From Alphaproteobacteria bacterium HGW-Alphaproteobacteria-7 (GTDB taxonomy: Bacteria > Pseudomonadota > Alphaproteobacteria > Sphingomonadales > Sphingomonadaceae), in the NCBI GenBank assembly GCA_002842735.1, contig PHEB01000006.1:62001-126000 (forward strand): a DNA stretch of 64,000 nucleotides, read 5' to 3'. The notes under the pieces are model-generated. The model saw only the letters and a list, made by a program, of their open reading frames with translations. It made no database searches and was not told the DNA's origin. Below, one piece after another: positions 17,733-26,725 of this stretch (positions are counted from its first letter, which is position 1; each line of letters opens with the position of its first letter). Position numbers and translations under genes: made by a program.

Positions 17733-18641
17733 ATGAACTATCGCACCATGTTGCTGATCGTGCTGCTGGCACCCCTGTTGCTGTTGGGCGGGGCTGCGGC
17801 ATTGGGGGTGCTGATCCCGGTGCCGCAATGGGGGCGCGATTATGTGCTGCGGTTTGTGGTGGACGACGCGCGCGCGCCGCTTGAACTGCCGGATATCGCC
17901 GGCCCTGATGATCCCGCGCGCCCGCTGGTGGTGATCGATGCCGGTCATGGCGGGCGTGATCCCGGCGCTATCGGCACCGATGCTGAGGGGCGCAAGGTCA
18001 ATGAAAAGGACATTACGCTCGCTATCGCGCTGGCGCTGCGCGATGAATTGCTGCGCGCGGGCGGCATCCGTGTGGCCATGACACGCGGCGATGATCGCAT
18101 CGTGCCGCTAGGCTACCGGCCCGAGATCGCCCGGCTGCTCGAAGCCGACCTGTTCATTTCGATCCACGCGGATTCCGCAGGAGAGCGCGCCGATGTCGGC
18201 GGGGCGAGCATCTACACCCTGTCAGATGACGCGTCGAGCGAGGCCGCGGCGCGGTTTGCGGCGCGAGAGAACGACGCCGACCGGTTGAACGGAATTGCGA
18301 TTGACGACCAAAGCGCGGCGGTGAGCGCGATTCTGGTCGAACTGTCGCAGCAGCGCACTCAGGAAGACGCGATCGAATTTGTCGGGTTGGTGCTGCGCGA
18401 AGGCGGGGACAAGCTCGCGTTTAACAAGCAACCGCGCCGCTCTGCCGCGCTGGTGGTGCTGCGCGCGCCCGATGTGCCTTCGGTGTTGTTCGAAAGCGGG
18501 TTTGTGACCAATCGGGATGACAGGGCGCGGCTGACCACGCAGGAAGGCCGCGCGCAATATGCCAGTGTCTTGGCGCGCGCAGTGCAGGTCTATTTCGCCC
18601 GCCGCGCCGATACCGCTGCGCTGACTGCGGGCGGGGAATAG
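17733..18641 (+). CDS. N-acetylmuramoyl-L-alanine amidase (Amidase_3)
   Basis: A 302-residue zinc amidase. An N-terminal hydrophobic segment (MLLIVLLAPLLLLGGAAALG) acts as signal or anchor. The catalytic domain shows VIDAGHGGRDPGA (zinc His), a Glu in VNEKDITL, SIHADS (second His) and SVLFESGFVTN (catalytic Glu). It cleaves the amide between MurNAc and the stem peptide in the periplasm, an AmiC-like role in daughter-cell separation. It lies 54 bases before the PBP1A gene, a natural peptidoglycan pair. No strong ribosome binding site precedes the ATG. Confidence 0.9.
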   Translation: MNYRTMLLIVLLAPLLLLGGAAALGVLIPVPQWGRDYVLRFVVDDARAPLELPDIAGPDDPARPLVVIDAGHGGRDPGAIGTDAEGRKVNEKDITLAIALALRDELLRAGGIRVAMTRGDDRIVPLGYRPEIARLLEADLFISIHADSAGERADVGGASIYTLSDDASSEAAARFAARENDADRLNGIAIDDQSAAVSAILVELSQQRTQEDAIEFVGLVLREGGDKLAFNKQPRRSAALVVLRAPDVPSVLFESGFVTNRDDRARLTTQEGRAQYASVLARAVQVYFARRADTAALTAGGE

Positions 18642-18695
18642 GCATCTAAATCGGCTAGCCATTGCGCCCGCGCGCGTGCTAGTCGCTTCGCGCCG

Positions 18696-21224
18696 ATGAC
18701 CGACCTGACACCCGCCACTGATACCCAACCGCTATGGGCCTATCTGCGCTACCGCGTGAACCGCGATATCGCGGCGGCGCTGGCGTGGTTTAGCGAAAAA
18801 TGGCGCCAAAGCCTGCTGTTCAAACTCGCCGCAGCGGCGGTTGGCGCGTTTCTGGTGATCTGCATTGCGGTGTTCGTCTGGCTCGCCAGCGATCTGCCTG
18901 AGGCTGACGCGCTGCTGACCTATGAAACCCCGCTGCCTTCGGTGGTGCGCGGGGTGGATGGCGAGATCGTCCATTCCTATGCCCGCGAACGCCGGGTGCA
19001 GCTGCAATATGCCGATTTTCCCGAACAGTTGATCGAGGCCTATCTCGCGGCCGAGGACAAGACCTTTTTCAGCCACGGCGGGGTCGATATTTTCGGCACA
19101 TTGAATGCAGTATTCGATTATGCGAGCAAGATGGGATCGGGTGAACGCGCGGTGGGCGGGTCGACGATCACGCAGCAGGTCGCCAAGAACCTGCTGCTGG
19201 GCGATGAATATTCGGTCACGCGCAAGCTCAAGGAAATGATCCTTGCCGGACGCATCGAACAGGTGCTGACCAAGCAGGAAATCCTTGAACTTTACCTCAA
19301 TGAAATCCCGCTCGGGCGGCGGTCGTTCGGGGTGCAGGCGGCATCACGCGCCTATTTTGACCGCGACGTGGGCGAATTGGAACTGCACCAGATGGCGTTC
19401 CTGGCCATCCTGCCCAAGGCCCCCGAACGCTATGGCCGCAAGGGGCAGGAACAGGTCGCGCTGGATCGCCGCAATTTCGTGCTGGATCAGATGGAGGCCA
19501 ATGGCTTTATCACTGCGGCGCAGCGTCGCGCGGCGGCGGCCAAGCCTTTGGGTCTCGTCACCCAGCGCCGCGAACGCAGCGTGGATGCCGGATATTTCCT
19601 CGAAGAAGTGCGCCGCGAACTGATCGACCGTTTCGGCGAAACCGCCGAAGATGGCGGCAACAGCGTCTATGCAGGCGGGCTGTGGGTGCGCACCTCGCTC
19701 GATCCCGAAATACAGCTCGCCGCGCGCGATGCTTTGCGCGAAGGGTTGCTGCGCTATCACGGCGGACGCGCCTGGAGCGGGCCGATTGCCACTATTGACG
19801 TTGGCGAGGGCAATTGGGCGGGCCAGCTTGCCAGCTCGCCGTTGGGTATCAATTATCGTGACTGGCGCATCGGCGTCGTCACCAGCCGCAGCGGGTCATC
19901 GGCGCGGATCGGCTTTGCTGATGGCGCTGAGGCACCGCTATCGGGCCTGCCCAATGCGCTCAAGGCAGGTGATGTGATCGCTGCCAGCCCGGCGGGTAAT
20001 GGCTGGCAGGTGCGCACCATTCCCGAAGCGCAAGGCGCGCTGGTGGTGCAAGCCGCACAGTCAGGCCGTGTGGTGGCGATGCAGGGTGGGTTTGATTACC
20101 GCCTGTCCGATTTCAACCGCGCGACACAGGCGATGCGGCAGCCGGGCTCGACGATCAAACCGTTCGTCTATGCCGCCGGTCTGGACAATGGCATGACCCC
20201 GTCAACCCAGATCGATAATTCGCGCTTCTGCTATTATCAGGGAGCCAACCTCGGCGAAAAGTGCATTCGCGGCGGGCGCGGCGCCGGTGGGCAGCACCCG
20301 ATGCGGTATGGCCTTGAGCAATCGCAGAACATCATGACCGTGCAGATTGGCATGGCCGCGGGTATGCCCAATGTTGTCGAGGAGATCGAAAAGCTCGGGA
20401 TCGGCAAGTTTGCGCCCTATCCCTCAACCGCGCTCGGCGCAGGCGAAACGACGCTGGTGAAGATGGTGAGCGGTTACAGCGCGCTCGCCAACCATGGACG
20501 GCTGAATGCGCCGACCGTTATCGATTATGTGCAGGATCGGCGCGGCAAGGTGCTGTGGCGCGCCGATACCCGCAATTGCCGTGGGTGCAGCATGGCCGAA
20601 TGGGATGGCAAACCGATGCCGCGCATGGGCATCAGGGGCCAACAGGCGATGGACGCGCGCACCGCATTTCAGGTGATGCATATGCTGCGCGGCGCGGTCA
20701 GCCGGGGCACGGCGACGGTGCTCAATCCGCTCAATTTGCCGCTGTTTGGCAAGACTGGCACCACCACCGGGCCAAAAGATGTGTGGTTCATCGGCGGCAC
20801 TCAGCAATATGTCGCGGGCGCCTATGTCGGCTTTGACCAGCCGCGCAATATGGGCGGCTATGCCTATGGCGGCACGATCGCCGCTCCGATCATCAAAAGC
20901 CTGATCGAAAAAACCCGCCAGAAGTGGTCTGACCTTCCCCCGGTTGCGCCGCAGGGTGTGCGGATGGTGCGGGTGGATCGCCGCTCGGGCAAGCAGGTGT
21001 ATGATGGCTGGCCAACTGATGACCCAAGATCGGCGATCATCTGGGAAGCGTTCAAACCCGATACTGAGCCAGAGCGTTTCACCCGGCAGGACGAGATCGC
21101 GGCGCGGCGCAACGCGATTCTTCAACTGATCCGCGCTGGCCGTGAAAATGCCGAAAGCATCGCGATCGATGCCCCCGATGATCGGCCAGCCAATTTCGTC
21201 GAAGAGCAGGGCGGGATTTACTGA
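18696..21224 (+). CDS. mrcA: Penicillin-binding protein 1A, bifunctional transglycosylase/transpeptidase
   Basis: An 842-residue class A PBP. A single membrane helix is at about residues 41-63. The glycosyltransferase 51 domain has AAEDKTFFSHGGVD (catalytic Glu120), GGSTITQQVAKNL and the KLKEMILAGRIEQ region. The transpeptidase domain has GSTIKPF (Ser485, SxxK), SQN at about 543-545 and KTGTT at about 686. It polymerises and crosslinks peptidoglycan in the periplasm. The length is typical. It follows the amidase and precedes prfB, an order common in related alphaproteobacteria. Confidence 0.94.
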   Translation: MTDLTPATDTQPLWAYLRYRVNRDIAAALAWFSEKWRQSLLFKLAAAAVGAFLVICIAVFVWLASDLPEADALLTYETPLPSVVRGVDGEIVHSYARERRVQLQYADFPEQLIEAYLAAEDKTFFSHGGVDIFGTLNAVFDYASKMGSGERAVGGSTITQQVAKNLLLGDEYSVTRKLKEMILAGRIEQVLTKQEILELYLNEIPLGRRSFGVQAASRAYFDRDVGELELHQMAFLAILPKAPERYGRKGQEQVALDRRNFVLDQMEANGFITAAQRRAAAAKPLGLVTQRRERSVDAGYFLEEVRRELIDRFGETAEDGGNSVYAGGLWVRTSLDPEIQLAARDALREGLLRYHGGRAWSGPIATIDVGEGNWAGQLASSPLGINYRDWRIGVVTSRSGSSARIGFADGAEAPLSGLPNALKAGDVIAASPAGNGWQVRTIPEAQGALVVQAAQSGRVVAMQGGFDYRLSDFNRATQAMRQPGSTIKPFVYAAGLDNGMTPSTQIDNSRFCYYQGANLGEKCIRGGRGAGGQHPMRYGLEQSQNIMTVQIGMAAGMPNVVEEIEKLGIGKFAPYPSTALGAGETTLVKMVSGYSALANHGRLNAPTVIDYVQDRRGKVLWRADTRNCRGCSMAEWDGKPMPRMGIRGQQAMDARTAFQVMHMLRGAVSRGTATVLNPLNLPLFGKTGTTTGPKDVWFIGGTQQYVAGAYVGFDQPRNMGGYAYGGTIAAPIIKSLIEKTRQKWSDLPPVAPQGVRMVRVDRRSGKQVYDGWPTDDPRSAIIWEAFKPDTEPERFTRQDEIAARRNAILQLIRAGRENAESIAIDAPDDRPANFVEEQGGIY

Positions 21225-21345
21225 CCGGTCTTTGCCACCGGTGCGCTAATCAAGATGCAGCGCGCGTTGCGCAGCGCCGGGTGCTTTACAATCGCGCCGC
21301 CAGCGTTAAGCGGGGCCGACTTTTTGCGTGACCAAAGGATCAACC

Positions 21346-22473
21346 ATGCGGGCCGAGGCCCAAGCCTTTATCAACCGGATCGAAGCGGCGCTGTCATTGG
21401 TGCGTCTGTCGCTCGACTGGGAACGTGCGCTGCGACGGCTCGATGAACTCAACGCGCGGTTGCAAGACCCCGCGCTGTGGGACAATCCCAAGCAGGCGCA
21501 GGCGATCAGCCGTGAACAAAAGACGCTTGAAAATGCGGTGAACACCGTCAACGAAATCGCCGCTGAAATGGCCGACGCGATCGAGTTCATCGAAATGGGA
21601 GAGGCAGAGGGCGAGGACAGTATCGTCGCTGATGGCCTGGCCACGCTTGAACGGCTCGCCGACCGCGCCGATGCGGATAAGGTGCAGGCGCTGCTTTCAG
21701 GTGAGGCGGACGCCAACGACACCTATATTGAAATTCACGCAGGCGCTGGCGGCACCGAAAGCCAGGACTGGGCTGAAATGCTGTTTCGGATGTATGGCCG
21801 CTGGGCCGAACGGCGCGGCTACAAGGTCGAAACGGTCGAATATCAGGCGGGCGATCAGGCCGGGACCAAATCGGCCACGCTGCTGATCAAGGGTGAAAAC
21901 GCCTATGGCTATGCCAAGACCGAAAGCGGGGTTCACCGGCTGGTGCGCATCAGCCCCTATGATAGCAGCGCGCGGCGGCACACCTCGTTCAGTTCGGTGT
22001 GGGTCTACCCCGTGATTGACGACACTTTTGAAATCGAGATCAATCCCGCCGATCTGAAAGTTGATACCTATCGCGCCTCAGGTGCGGGCGGGCAGCACGT
22101 CAACACCACCGATTCGGCGGTGCGCTTTACCCACATCCCGACCGGGATCGTGGTGGCTTGTCAGAATGATCGCAGCCAGCACAAGAACCGCGAAACCGCG
22201 ATGAATATGCTCAAAGCACGATTGTTCGAACGCGAAATGGCGATGCGCGAAGCGGCTGCCAGCGGCGAATATCAGGAAAAAAGCGAAATTGGCTGGGGCC
22301 ACCAGATCCGTTCATACGTGTTGCAGCCCTATCAGATGGTGAAAGACCTGCGCACCGGGGTCGTTTCTACTGCGCCCGGCGACGTGCTTGATGGCGCAAT
22401 CGATCTGTTCATTTCCGCAGCGCTCGCCCAGCGGGTGACGGGCGAGACAGTCGAAATCGAGGATGTGGAATAA
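21346..22473 (+). CDS. prfB: Peptide chain release factor 2
   Basis: A 375-residue RF2. The GGQ motif lies at residues about 248-250 within [17 protein letters not shown], and the codon-recognition region reads [13 protein letters not shown]. It terminates translation at UGA/UAA. The reading frame is continuous: the in-frame UGA programmed-frameshift site near codon 25 found in many bacteria is absent, so autoregulation by frameshifting is not used. The start at 21346 has AAAGGA six bases upstream and gives [13 protein letters not shown]; an in-frame GTG at 21328 is also open but lacks a matching site. The stop overlaps the next ATG. Confidence 0.95.
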   Translation: MRAEAQAFINRIEAALSLVRLSLDWERALRRLDELNARLQDPALWDNPKQAQAISREQKTLENAVNTVNEIAAEMADAIEFIEMGEAEGEDSIVADGLATLERLADRADADKVQALLSGEADANDTYIEIHAGAGGTESQDWAEMLFRMYGRWAERRGYKVETVEYQAGDQAGTKSATLLIKGENAYGYAKTESGVHRLVRISPYDSSARRHTSFSSVWVYPVIDDTFEIEINPADLKVDTYRASGAGGQHVNTTDSAVRFTHIPTGIVVACQNDRSQHKNRETAMNMLKARLFEREMAMREAAASGEYQEKSEIGWGHQIRSYVLQPYQMVKDLRTGVVSTAPGDVLDGAIDLFISAALAQRVTGETVEIEDVE

Positions 22474-23207
22474 TGATGTCGATACGGCGTCCGCTGGCGG
22501 TGGCTGTGGCGGCTGCGGGCATGGTGTTACTGTCAGCCTGCGACCAGATTATGCCCGTGGTGGTGGATCAGCCCGACAGCGCGGCCCAATTTCCCAAACC
22601 GGATCGTCCGGTTGCTGAGGTGATTTCCAACCAGTTTTCCAACGAAGACGCGCGTGATGAGCGGAATGAGGCGCAGGTGGTGATGGACCTCGCCAATATC
22701 CGCGCCGGAATGACAGTGGCGGATATCGGCGCGGGTGAGGGGTATTACACCGTGCGCCTGGCCGAGCGTGTGGGGGCAGACGGACGCGTGTTGGCGCAGG
22801 ACATTAGCCGCGATGCGCTGGAACGGCTGGGCCGCCGGGTTGAGCGCGAACGGCTTGAAAACATCTCGATCAAGCTGGGTGAAGCCGCCGATCCGCAGCT
22901 GCCACCGGACAGTTTCGACCGCATCTTCATGGTTCATATGTATCACGAAGTGACCGAGCCCTATGCCTTTTTGTGGCATATGTGGCCTGCGCTTAACGCC
23001 GGCGGGCAAATCATCCTTGTGGAAAGCAACAGCCCGATCGGCACCCACGGAATGCCGCACCGGCTGCTGTTCTGCGAATTTGAGGCGGTCGGCTATGTGC
23101 TGGTAGAATATGTCGAGCGGCCAGACATCAAAGGATATTTTGCGCGGTTTGAACGCGGTAAAGCCCGCACCAGGCCAGAGGCGATCCGCGCCTGCAGCGC
23201 GGGCTAG
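22473..23207 (+). CDS. Lipoprotein-like class I methyltransferase
   Basis: A 244-residue protein with an N-terminal lipoprotein signal: two Args, a hydrophobic core (AVAVAAAGMVLL) and the lipobox LSAC with Cys23. The rest is a Rossmann methyltransferase: VADIGAGEGYYTVRLAERVG is motif I, VLAQDISRDAL the acidic turn, and FDRIFMVHMYHEV the post-motif region. If the signal is used, the enzyme would sit outside the cytoplasm, where SAM supply is unclear. It is coupled to prfB by a one-base start/stop overlap (22473). The substrate is unknown. Confidence 0.8.
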   Translation: MMSIRRPLAVAVAAAGMVLLSACDQIMPVVVDQPDSAAQFPKPDRPVAEVISNQFSNEDARDERNEAQVVMDLANIRAGMTVADIGAGEGYYTVRLAERVGADGRVLAQDISRDALERLGRRVERERLENISIKLGEAADPQLPPDSFDRIFMVHMYHEVTEPYAFLWHMWPALNAGGQIILVESNSPIGTHGMPHRLLFCEFEAVGYVLVEYVERPDIKGYFARFERGKARTRPEAIRACSAG

Positions 23208-23302
23208 CAAAAGCGCCGTGTCAAGCGTTGCGGCGTGCGTATCTGATCACTATGTCACATTTAAGGAATGCGCGTCAGGAACGGCGCGAAGGGGAGTTTT
23301 CA

Positions 23303-24706
23303 TTGTTCAAGGGATTGAGCCCGATCGTCTATGGCGGGCGCGAAGTGTGGCCGCTGGTCGAAGGCGGCAAGGGCGTATCGGCAACCAACCATGCGAGTTC
23401 GGGCGCGTGGGCGGCTGCGGGCGGTATCGGCACGGTCAGTGCGGTCAACGCCGATAGCTATGACGCGGACGGCAACCCGATCCCGCAGATCTATCACGGC
23501 GCAACGCGCGGCGAACGCCATCAGGAATTGATCCGCTACGCCATTGATGGCGCGACCACGCAAGTCAAACAGGCCTATGAAATCGCAGGCGGCAAGGGCG
23601 CGATCAACATCAACGTGTTGTGGGAAATGGGCGGGGCGCAGGCCGTGCTCGAAGGCGTGCTGGAAAACACCCGCGGCATGGTGACCGGCGTCACCTGCGG
23701 GGCGGGGATGCCGTACAAGCTGGCGGAAATCGCGGCGCGGTTCAATGTGTCCTACCTGCCGATCATCAGTTCGGGCCGGGCGTTCCGCGCATTGTGGAAA
23801 CGTTCCTATCACAAGGTGCCCGAACTGATGGCGGCGGTGGTCTATGAAGACCCGTGGCTGGCGGGCGGGCATAATGGCCTTTCTAACGCCGAAGACCCGA
23901 CCAAGCCGCAAGACCCCTATCCGCGCGTCAAGGAACTGCGCGCGATGATGCGCGCCGAGGGCGTGAGCGAGGACGTGGCGATCGTGATGGCGGGCGGTGT
24001 GTGGTACCTGCGCGAATGGAACGACTGGATCGACAATCCCGAACTCGGCAAGATCGCATTCCAGTTCGGCACGCGCCCCTTGCTCACCCGCGAAAGCCCG
24101 ATCCCGCAAATCTGGAAGGATATGCTCCGCACGGTCGAGCCGGGGGACGTGCTGCTGCACAAATTCTCGCCCACCGGGTTCTATTCGAGCGCGGTCAAGA
24201 CCCCGTTCCTGTATGAATTGATGCACCGTTCCGAACGCCAGATTGCGTTTTTCAAGCGCGGCGCGGAAGAAGGCACGGTGCAACTGGGCGAAGACGGCAA
24301 GGCGCGCAGTTTCTGGGTGCGGCCAGATGATAAGGCCAAGGCGGAAATCTGGATGCGCGCCGGGCATACCGAGCCGCTCAAGACCCCCGATGGCACGATC
24401 ATCTTTGTAACGCCCGAGGCGCGCGACACCATCCGCGACGATCAGCAGGCCTGTATGGGTTGCCTGTCGCATTGCGGGTTTTCCAGCTGGAAAGACCACG
24501 ATGATTACACCACCGGGCGCCTGGCTGACCCGCGCAGCTTCTGCATTCAGAAGACCTTGCAGGAAATCGCCCACGGCGATCATCCCGACAACAACCTCGC
24601 CTTTGCAGGCCACGCGGCCTACCGTTTCAAGACCGATCCGTTCTTCTCCAACGGCTACACGCCAAGCGTGGGTGAACTGGTCGAGCGGATTTTGACGGGG
24701 GATTGA
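23303..24706 (+). CDS. Nitronate monooxygenase-like flavoprotein with extra cysteine domain
   Basis: A protein of about 467 residues in the NAD(P)H-dependent flavin oxidoreductase/nitronate monooxygenase superfamily. The TIM-barrel stretches NHASSGAWAAAGGIGTVSAVNA and GVTCGAGMPYKLAEIA match the FMN-binding enoyl reductase-like fold. It is longer than the usual 310-360 residues. The C-terminal part has cysteines at about 384, 387, 391 and 414 (CMGCLSHC then SFCIQK), a spacing that could bind an iron-sulfur cluster. The start is best placed at TTG 23303, with GGGGAG six bases upstream; the ATG at 23252 is open but has no ribosome binding site. The stop overlaps the next ATG. The physiological substrate is unknown. 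Confidence 0.8.
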   Translation: MFKGLSPIVYGGREVWPLVEGGKGVSATNHASSGAWAAAGGIGTVSAVNADSYDADGNPIPQIYHGATRGERHQELIRYAIDGATTQVKQAYEIAGGKGAININVLWEMGGAQAVLEGVLENTRGMVTGVTCGAGMPYKLAEIAARFNVSYLPIISSGRAFRALWKRSYHKVPELMAAVVYEDPWLAGGHNGLSNAEDPTKPQDPYPRVKELRAMMRAEGVSEDVAIVMAGGVWYLREWNDWIDNPELGKIAFQFGTRPLLTRESPIPQIWKDMLRTVEPGDVLLHKFSPTGFYSSAVKTPFLYELMHRSERQIAFFKRGAEEGTVQLGEDGKARSFWVRPDDKAKAEIWMRAGHTEPLKTPDGTIIFVTPEARDTIRDDQQACMGCLSHCGFSSWKDHDDYTTGRLADPRSFCIQKTLQEIAHGDHPDNNLAFAGHAAYRFKTDPFFSNGYTPSVGELVERILTGD

Positions 24707-25077
24707 TGGGCGTGGCGGCCGCGCAACTTTCCGATGCGGAGGTTGCGCGCCGCCTGCCGGTATGGCGTGCGCTTTCTGATATATTTCTCGATACCGAGCT
24801 TGATCCGCACCATTATCGTCGCATGGCAGACGCCATTGCCCAAAGCGGATTTTCCGCGTCGGAAGCCGAAGCGATCTTTCGGGATGAAGTTGCTCCCGCC
24901 TTTGCAGCCAACCTGTGGGACGTCGCTGGGGAATGGCAGGGTTGGCCAGACGACTACGTGCGTGAGCGCGTGCTGGCAAAGCGCGGATCGGCGCTGTCCA
25001 AAGCCGCCAATTGGTTGTTTCACCGTGAAATGCTTGATCGGGAGTGGGCGCGGGTCGCCGACTTTCTACGCGCGTAA
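24706..25077 (+). CDS. Conserved hypothetical protein (DUF7079-like)
   Basis: A 123-residue, mainly helical soluble protein with no signal or membrane segment. Features are PVWRALSDIFLDTELDPHHYRRMA near the N-terminus and DEVAPAFAANLWDVAGEWQGW in the middle, which resemble small DUF7079-type immunity-like proteins; that resemblance is from memory and unproven. The ATG at 24706 shares a base with the stop of the flavoprotein gene, so the two are translationally coupled. The gene ends 3 bases before the end of the convergent dehydrogenase gene. Confidence 0.7.
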   Translation: MGVAAAQLSDAEVARRLPVWRALSDIFLDTELDPHHYRRMADAIAQSGFSASEAEAIFRDEVAPAFAANLWDVAGEWQGWPDDYVRERVLAKRGSALSKAANWLFHREMLDREWARVADFLRA

Positions 25078-25080
25078 CCC

Positions 25081-26097
25081 CTATAACAACGCCGTCAGCA
25101 CCTGATCGGGCGGCCTGTGCCCGTCGGCCCATATGCGAATGTTGGCGATCACCTTGTGGCCCGAATCCTCGCGGCCTTCTGCAGTGGCGCTGCCGATGTG
25201 GGGGAGGGTCATGACGTTGGGGTGTTCGATCAACCGGTGGTCGACATTCGGCTCGTCGGGATAAACATCCAGCCCCGCGCCCGCCAGATGGCCCGATTGC
25301 AGCGCCGCGATCAGCGCTTCCTGATCGATCAACTCGCCGCGCGCGGTGTTGATGATGCTGCTGCCCGGCTTCATCAGCGCAATCCGCCGCGCGTCCACCA
25401 GATGGCGGGTGTTGTCGGTCAAAGGGCAGTGCAAACTGAGGATATCGGCTTCCGCCATCAGCGTATCGACATCGGCTGCGTAGCGCGCGCCCAGCATCCG
25501 TTCTAACGCTTCGGGCAGCGGCTTGCGGTTGGTGTAGGCGATCTCCAGCCCGAAGGCGCGGGCGCGGTGGGCGACCGCTTGGCCGATCCGCCCCATGCCG
25601 ACGATCCCCAGCACCTTGCCTGCCAGCTTGCGCCCCAACAGGCCCGAAGGTGCCCAACCTGTCCATTCGCCGCGCCGCACGAGGCCGATACCTTCACGAA
25701 TCCGGCGCGGCACACCAATGATCCCGGCCATGGTCAAATCGGCGGTGTCATCGGTGAACACACCGGGGGTGTTGGTGACGAGGATGCGGCGCGCGGCGGC
25801 GGCGGCCAGATCAATATGTTCCGTCCCCGCGCCGAAATTGGCGATCAGCCCCAACCGATCACCCGCGCCTGCGATCAGATCGGCGTCGATCCGGTCAGTC
25901 ACGGTCGGCACCAGCACGTCGCAATCGCGCATCGCGGCGGCGAGCTGTTCACGGGTCAGCGGCACGTCCGTCTCGTTCAGCACCACATCAAACAGCTCGC
26001 GCATCCGTGCCTCAACTGCGGGCATCAGGTGGCGGGTGACGATCACGCGCGGGCGTTCAAGGGGTAGGTGGGCAATCGGGGTGCGGGTTTCTGGCAT
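25081..26097 (-). CDS. D-isomer-specific 2-hydroxyacid dehydrogenase
   Basis: A 338-residue NAD(P)-dependent dehydrogenase. The nucleotide-binding motif is GIVGMGRIGQAVAHRARAFG. The catalytic Arg lies in NTARGELID, the Glu in DVYPDEPNVD and the His in LPHIGSATAEGR. The set matches glyoxylate/hydroxypyruvate reductase-like enzymes (GhrB/GyaR type), which reduce 2-oxoacids in the cytoplasm. It stands alone on the minus strand and shares a short divergent promoter region (26098-26190) with the SH3 protein gene. Confidence 0.9.
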   Translation of the reverse strand: MPETRTPIAHLPLERPRVIVTRHLMPAVEARMRELFDVVLNETDVPLTREQLAAAMRDCDVLVPTVTDRIDADLIAGAGDRLGLIANFGAGTEHIDLAAAAARRILVTNTPGVFTDDTADLTMAGIIGVPRRIREGIGLVRRGEWTGWAPSGLLGRKLAGKVLGIVGMGRIGQAVAHRARAFGLEIAYTNRKPLPEALERMLGARYAADVDTLMAEADILSLHCPLTDNTRHLVDARRIALMKPGSSIINTARGELIDQEALIAALQSGHLAGAGLDVYPDEPNVDHRLIEHPNVMTLPHIGSATAEGREDSGHKVIANIRIWADGHRPPDQVLTALL

Positions 26098-26190
26098 AGG
26101 TATCGGCTAATACCGCAGGGGCCGCGCGGTCAAGCTGCGATCCGGCATGTGCGACTTGAACAGGACGGGGCAGTGCGGCTATCGCAGCGG

Positions 26191-26691
26191 ATGATGTGGG
26201 GATTCCGTAACTTTATCGCATTTTGTCTCGCCCTCGCGGCAGGGCTGACCGTGTTCACCGCGCCGCTGCGGGCGCAGGATCGGGCGCTGCCCTATTGGGC
26301 GTCGCTGCGTTATGACGAGGTGCGGATGCGGGTCGGGCCGAGCGAGGAGTACCCGATCGAGTGGGTATACAAGCGCAAGGGCCTGCCGGTGAAGGTTGTG
26401 CGGGTGCGCGAAGGCTGGCGTCTGGTCGAAGATCCCGAAGGCGCGCGCGGCTGGATTGCGCGCAGCCAGCTTGACCCTGCGCGCGGGGTGATGGTGGTGG
26501 GGACAGGACTGGTTGATGTGCGGGCCTCGGCATCGGCCACCTCGGCGCTCAATTGGCGGGCGCAGCCGGGTGTGGTCGCCAACCTGCTGCGCTGCCGTGA
26601 AAGCTGGTGCGAAGTCGATATTGCCGGGCGCAAGGGCTGGGCGCTGCGCGAACGCCTGTGGGGCGCAGAGGATTTGCCGGGCGACGAATAG
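26191..26691 (+). CDS. Secreted SH3-domain protein
   Basis: A 166-residue protein with an N-terminal signal peptide (FIAFCLALAAGLTVFTAP, likely cut after LRA) followed by two bacterial SH3-like repeats. The first holds DEVRMRVGPSEEYPIEWVYK and the second GLVDVRASASATSALNW with RCRESWCEVDIAGRKGW. Such periplasmic SH3_4 proteins bind cell wall or protein partners. The start was placed at 26191 (MMWGFRN), because upstream in-frame residues are Arg-rich and the signal peptide then begins properly. A terminator hairpin follows the stop. Confidence 0.82.
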   Translation: MMWGFRNFIAFCLALAAGLTVFTAPLRAQDRALPYWASLRYDEVRMRVGPSEEYPIEWVYKRKGLPVKVVRVREGWRLVEDPEGARGWIARSQLDPARGVMVVGTGLVDVRASASATSALNWRAQPGVVANLLRCRESWCEVDIAGRKGWALRERLWGAEDLPGDE

Positions 26692-26720
26692 GCCGGGCGA
26701 CCGTTCAGCCGCCCGGCGTT
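26692..26720. terminator. Terminator hairpin between SH3 gene and thiolase gene
   Basis: The stem GCCGGGCG (26692-26699) pairs with CGCCCGGC (26710-26717), with a 10-base loop and GTTT after it on the + strand. It lies between two convergent genes. The T-run is short, so strength is uncertain. Confidence 0.6.
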
Positions 26721-26725
26721 TCGCC

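Noticed and set aside
23300..25666. 788-codon open frame on the minus strand opposite the flavoprotein and dehydrogenase genes
   Set aside because: Arg/His/Pro-rich translation without motifs; it is a GC-driven shadow of real genes on both strands.
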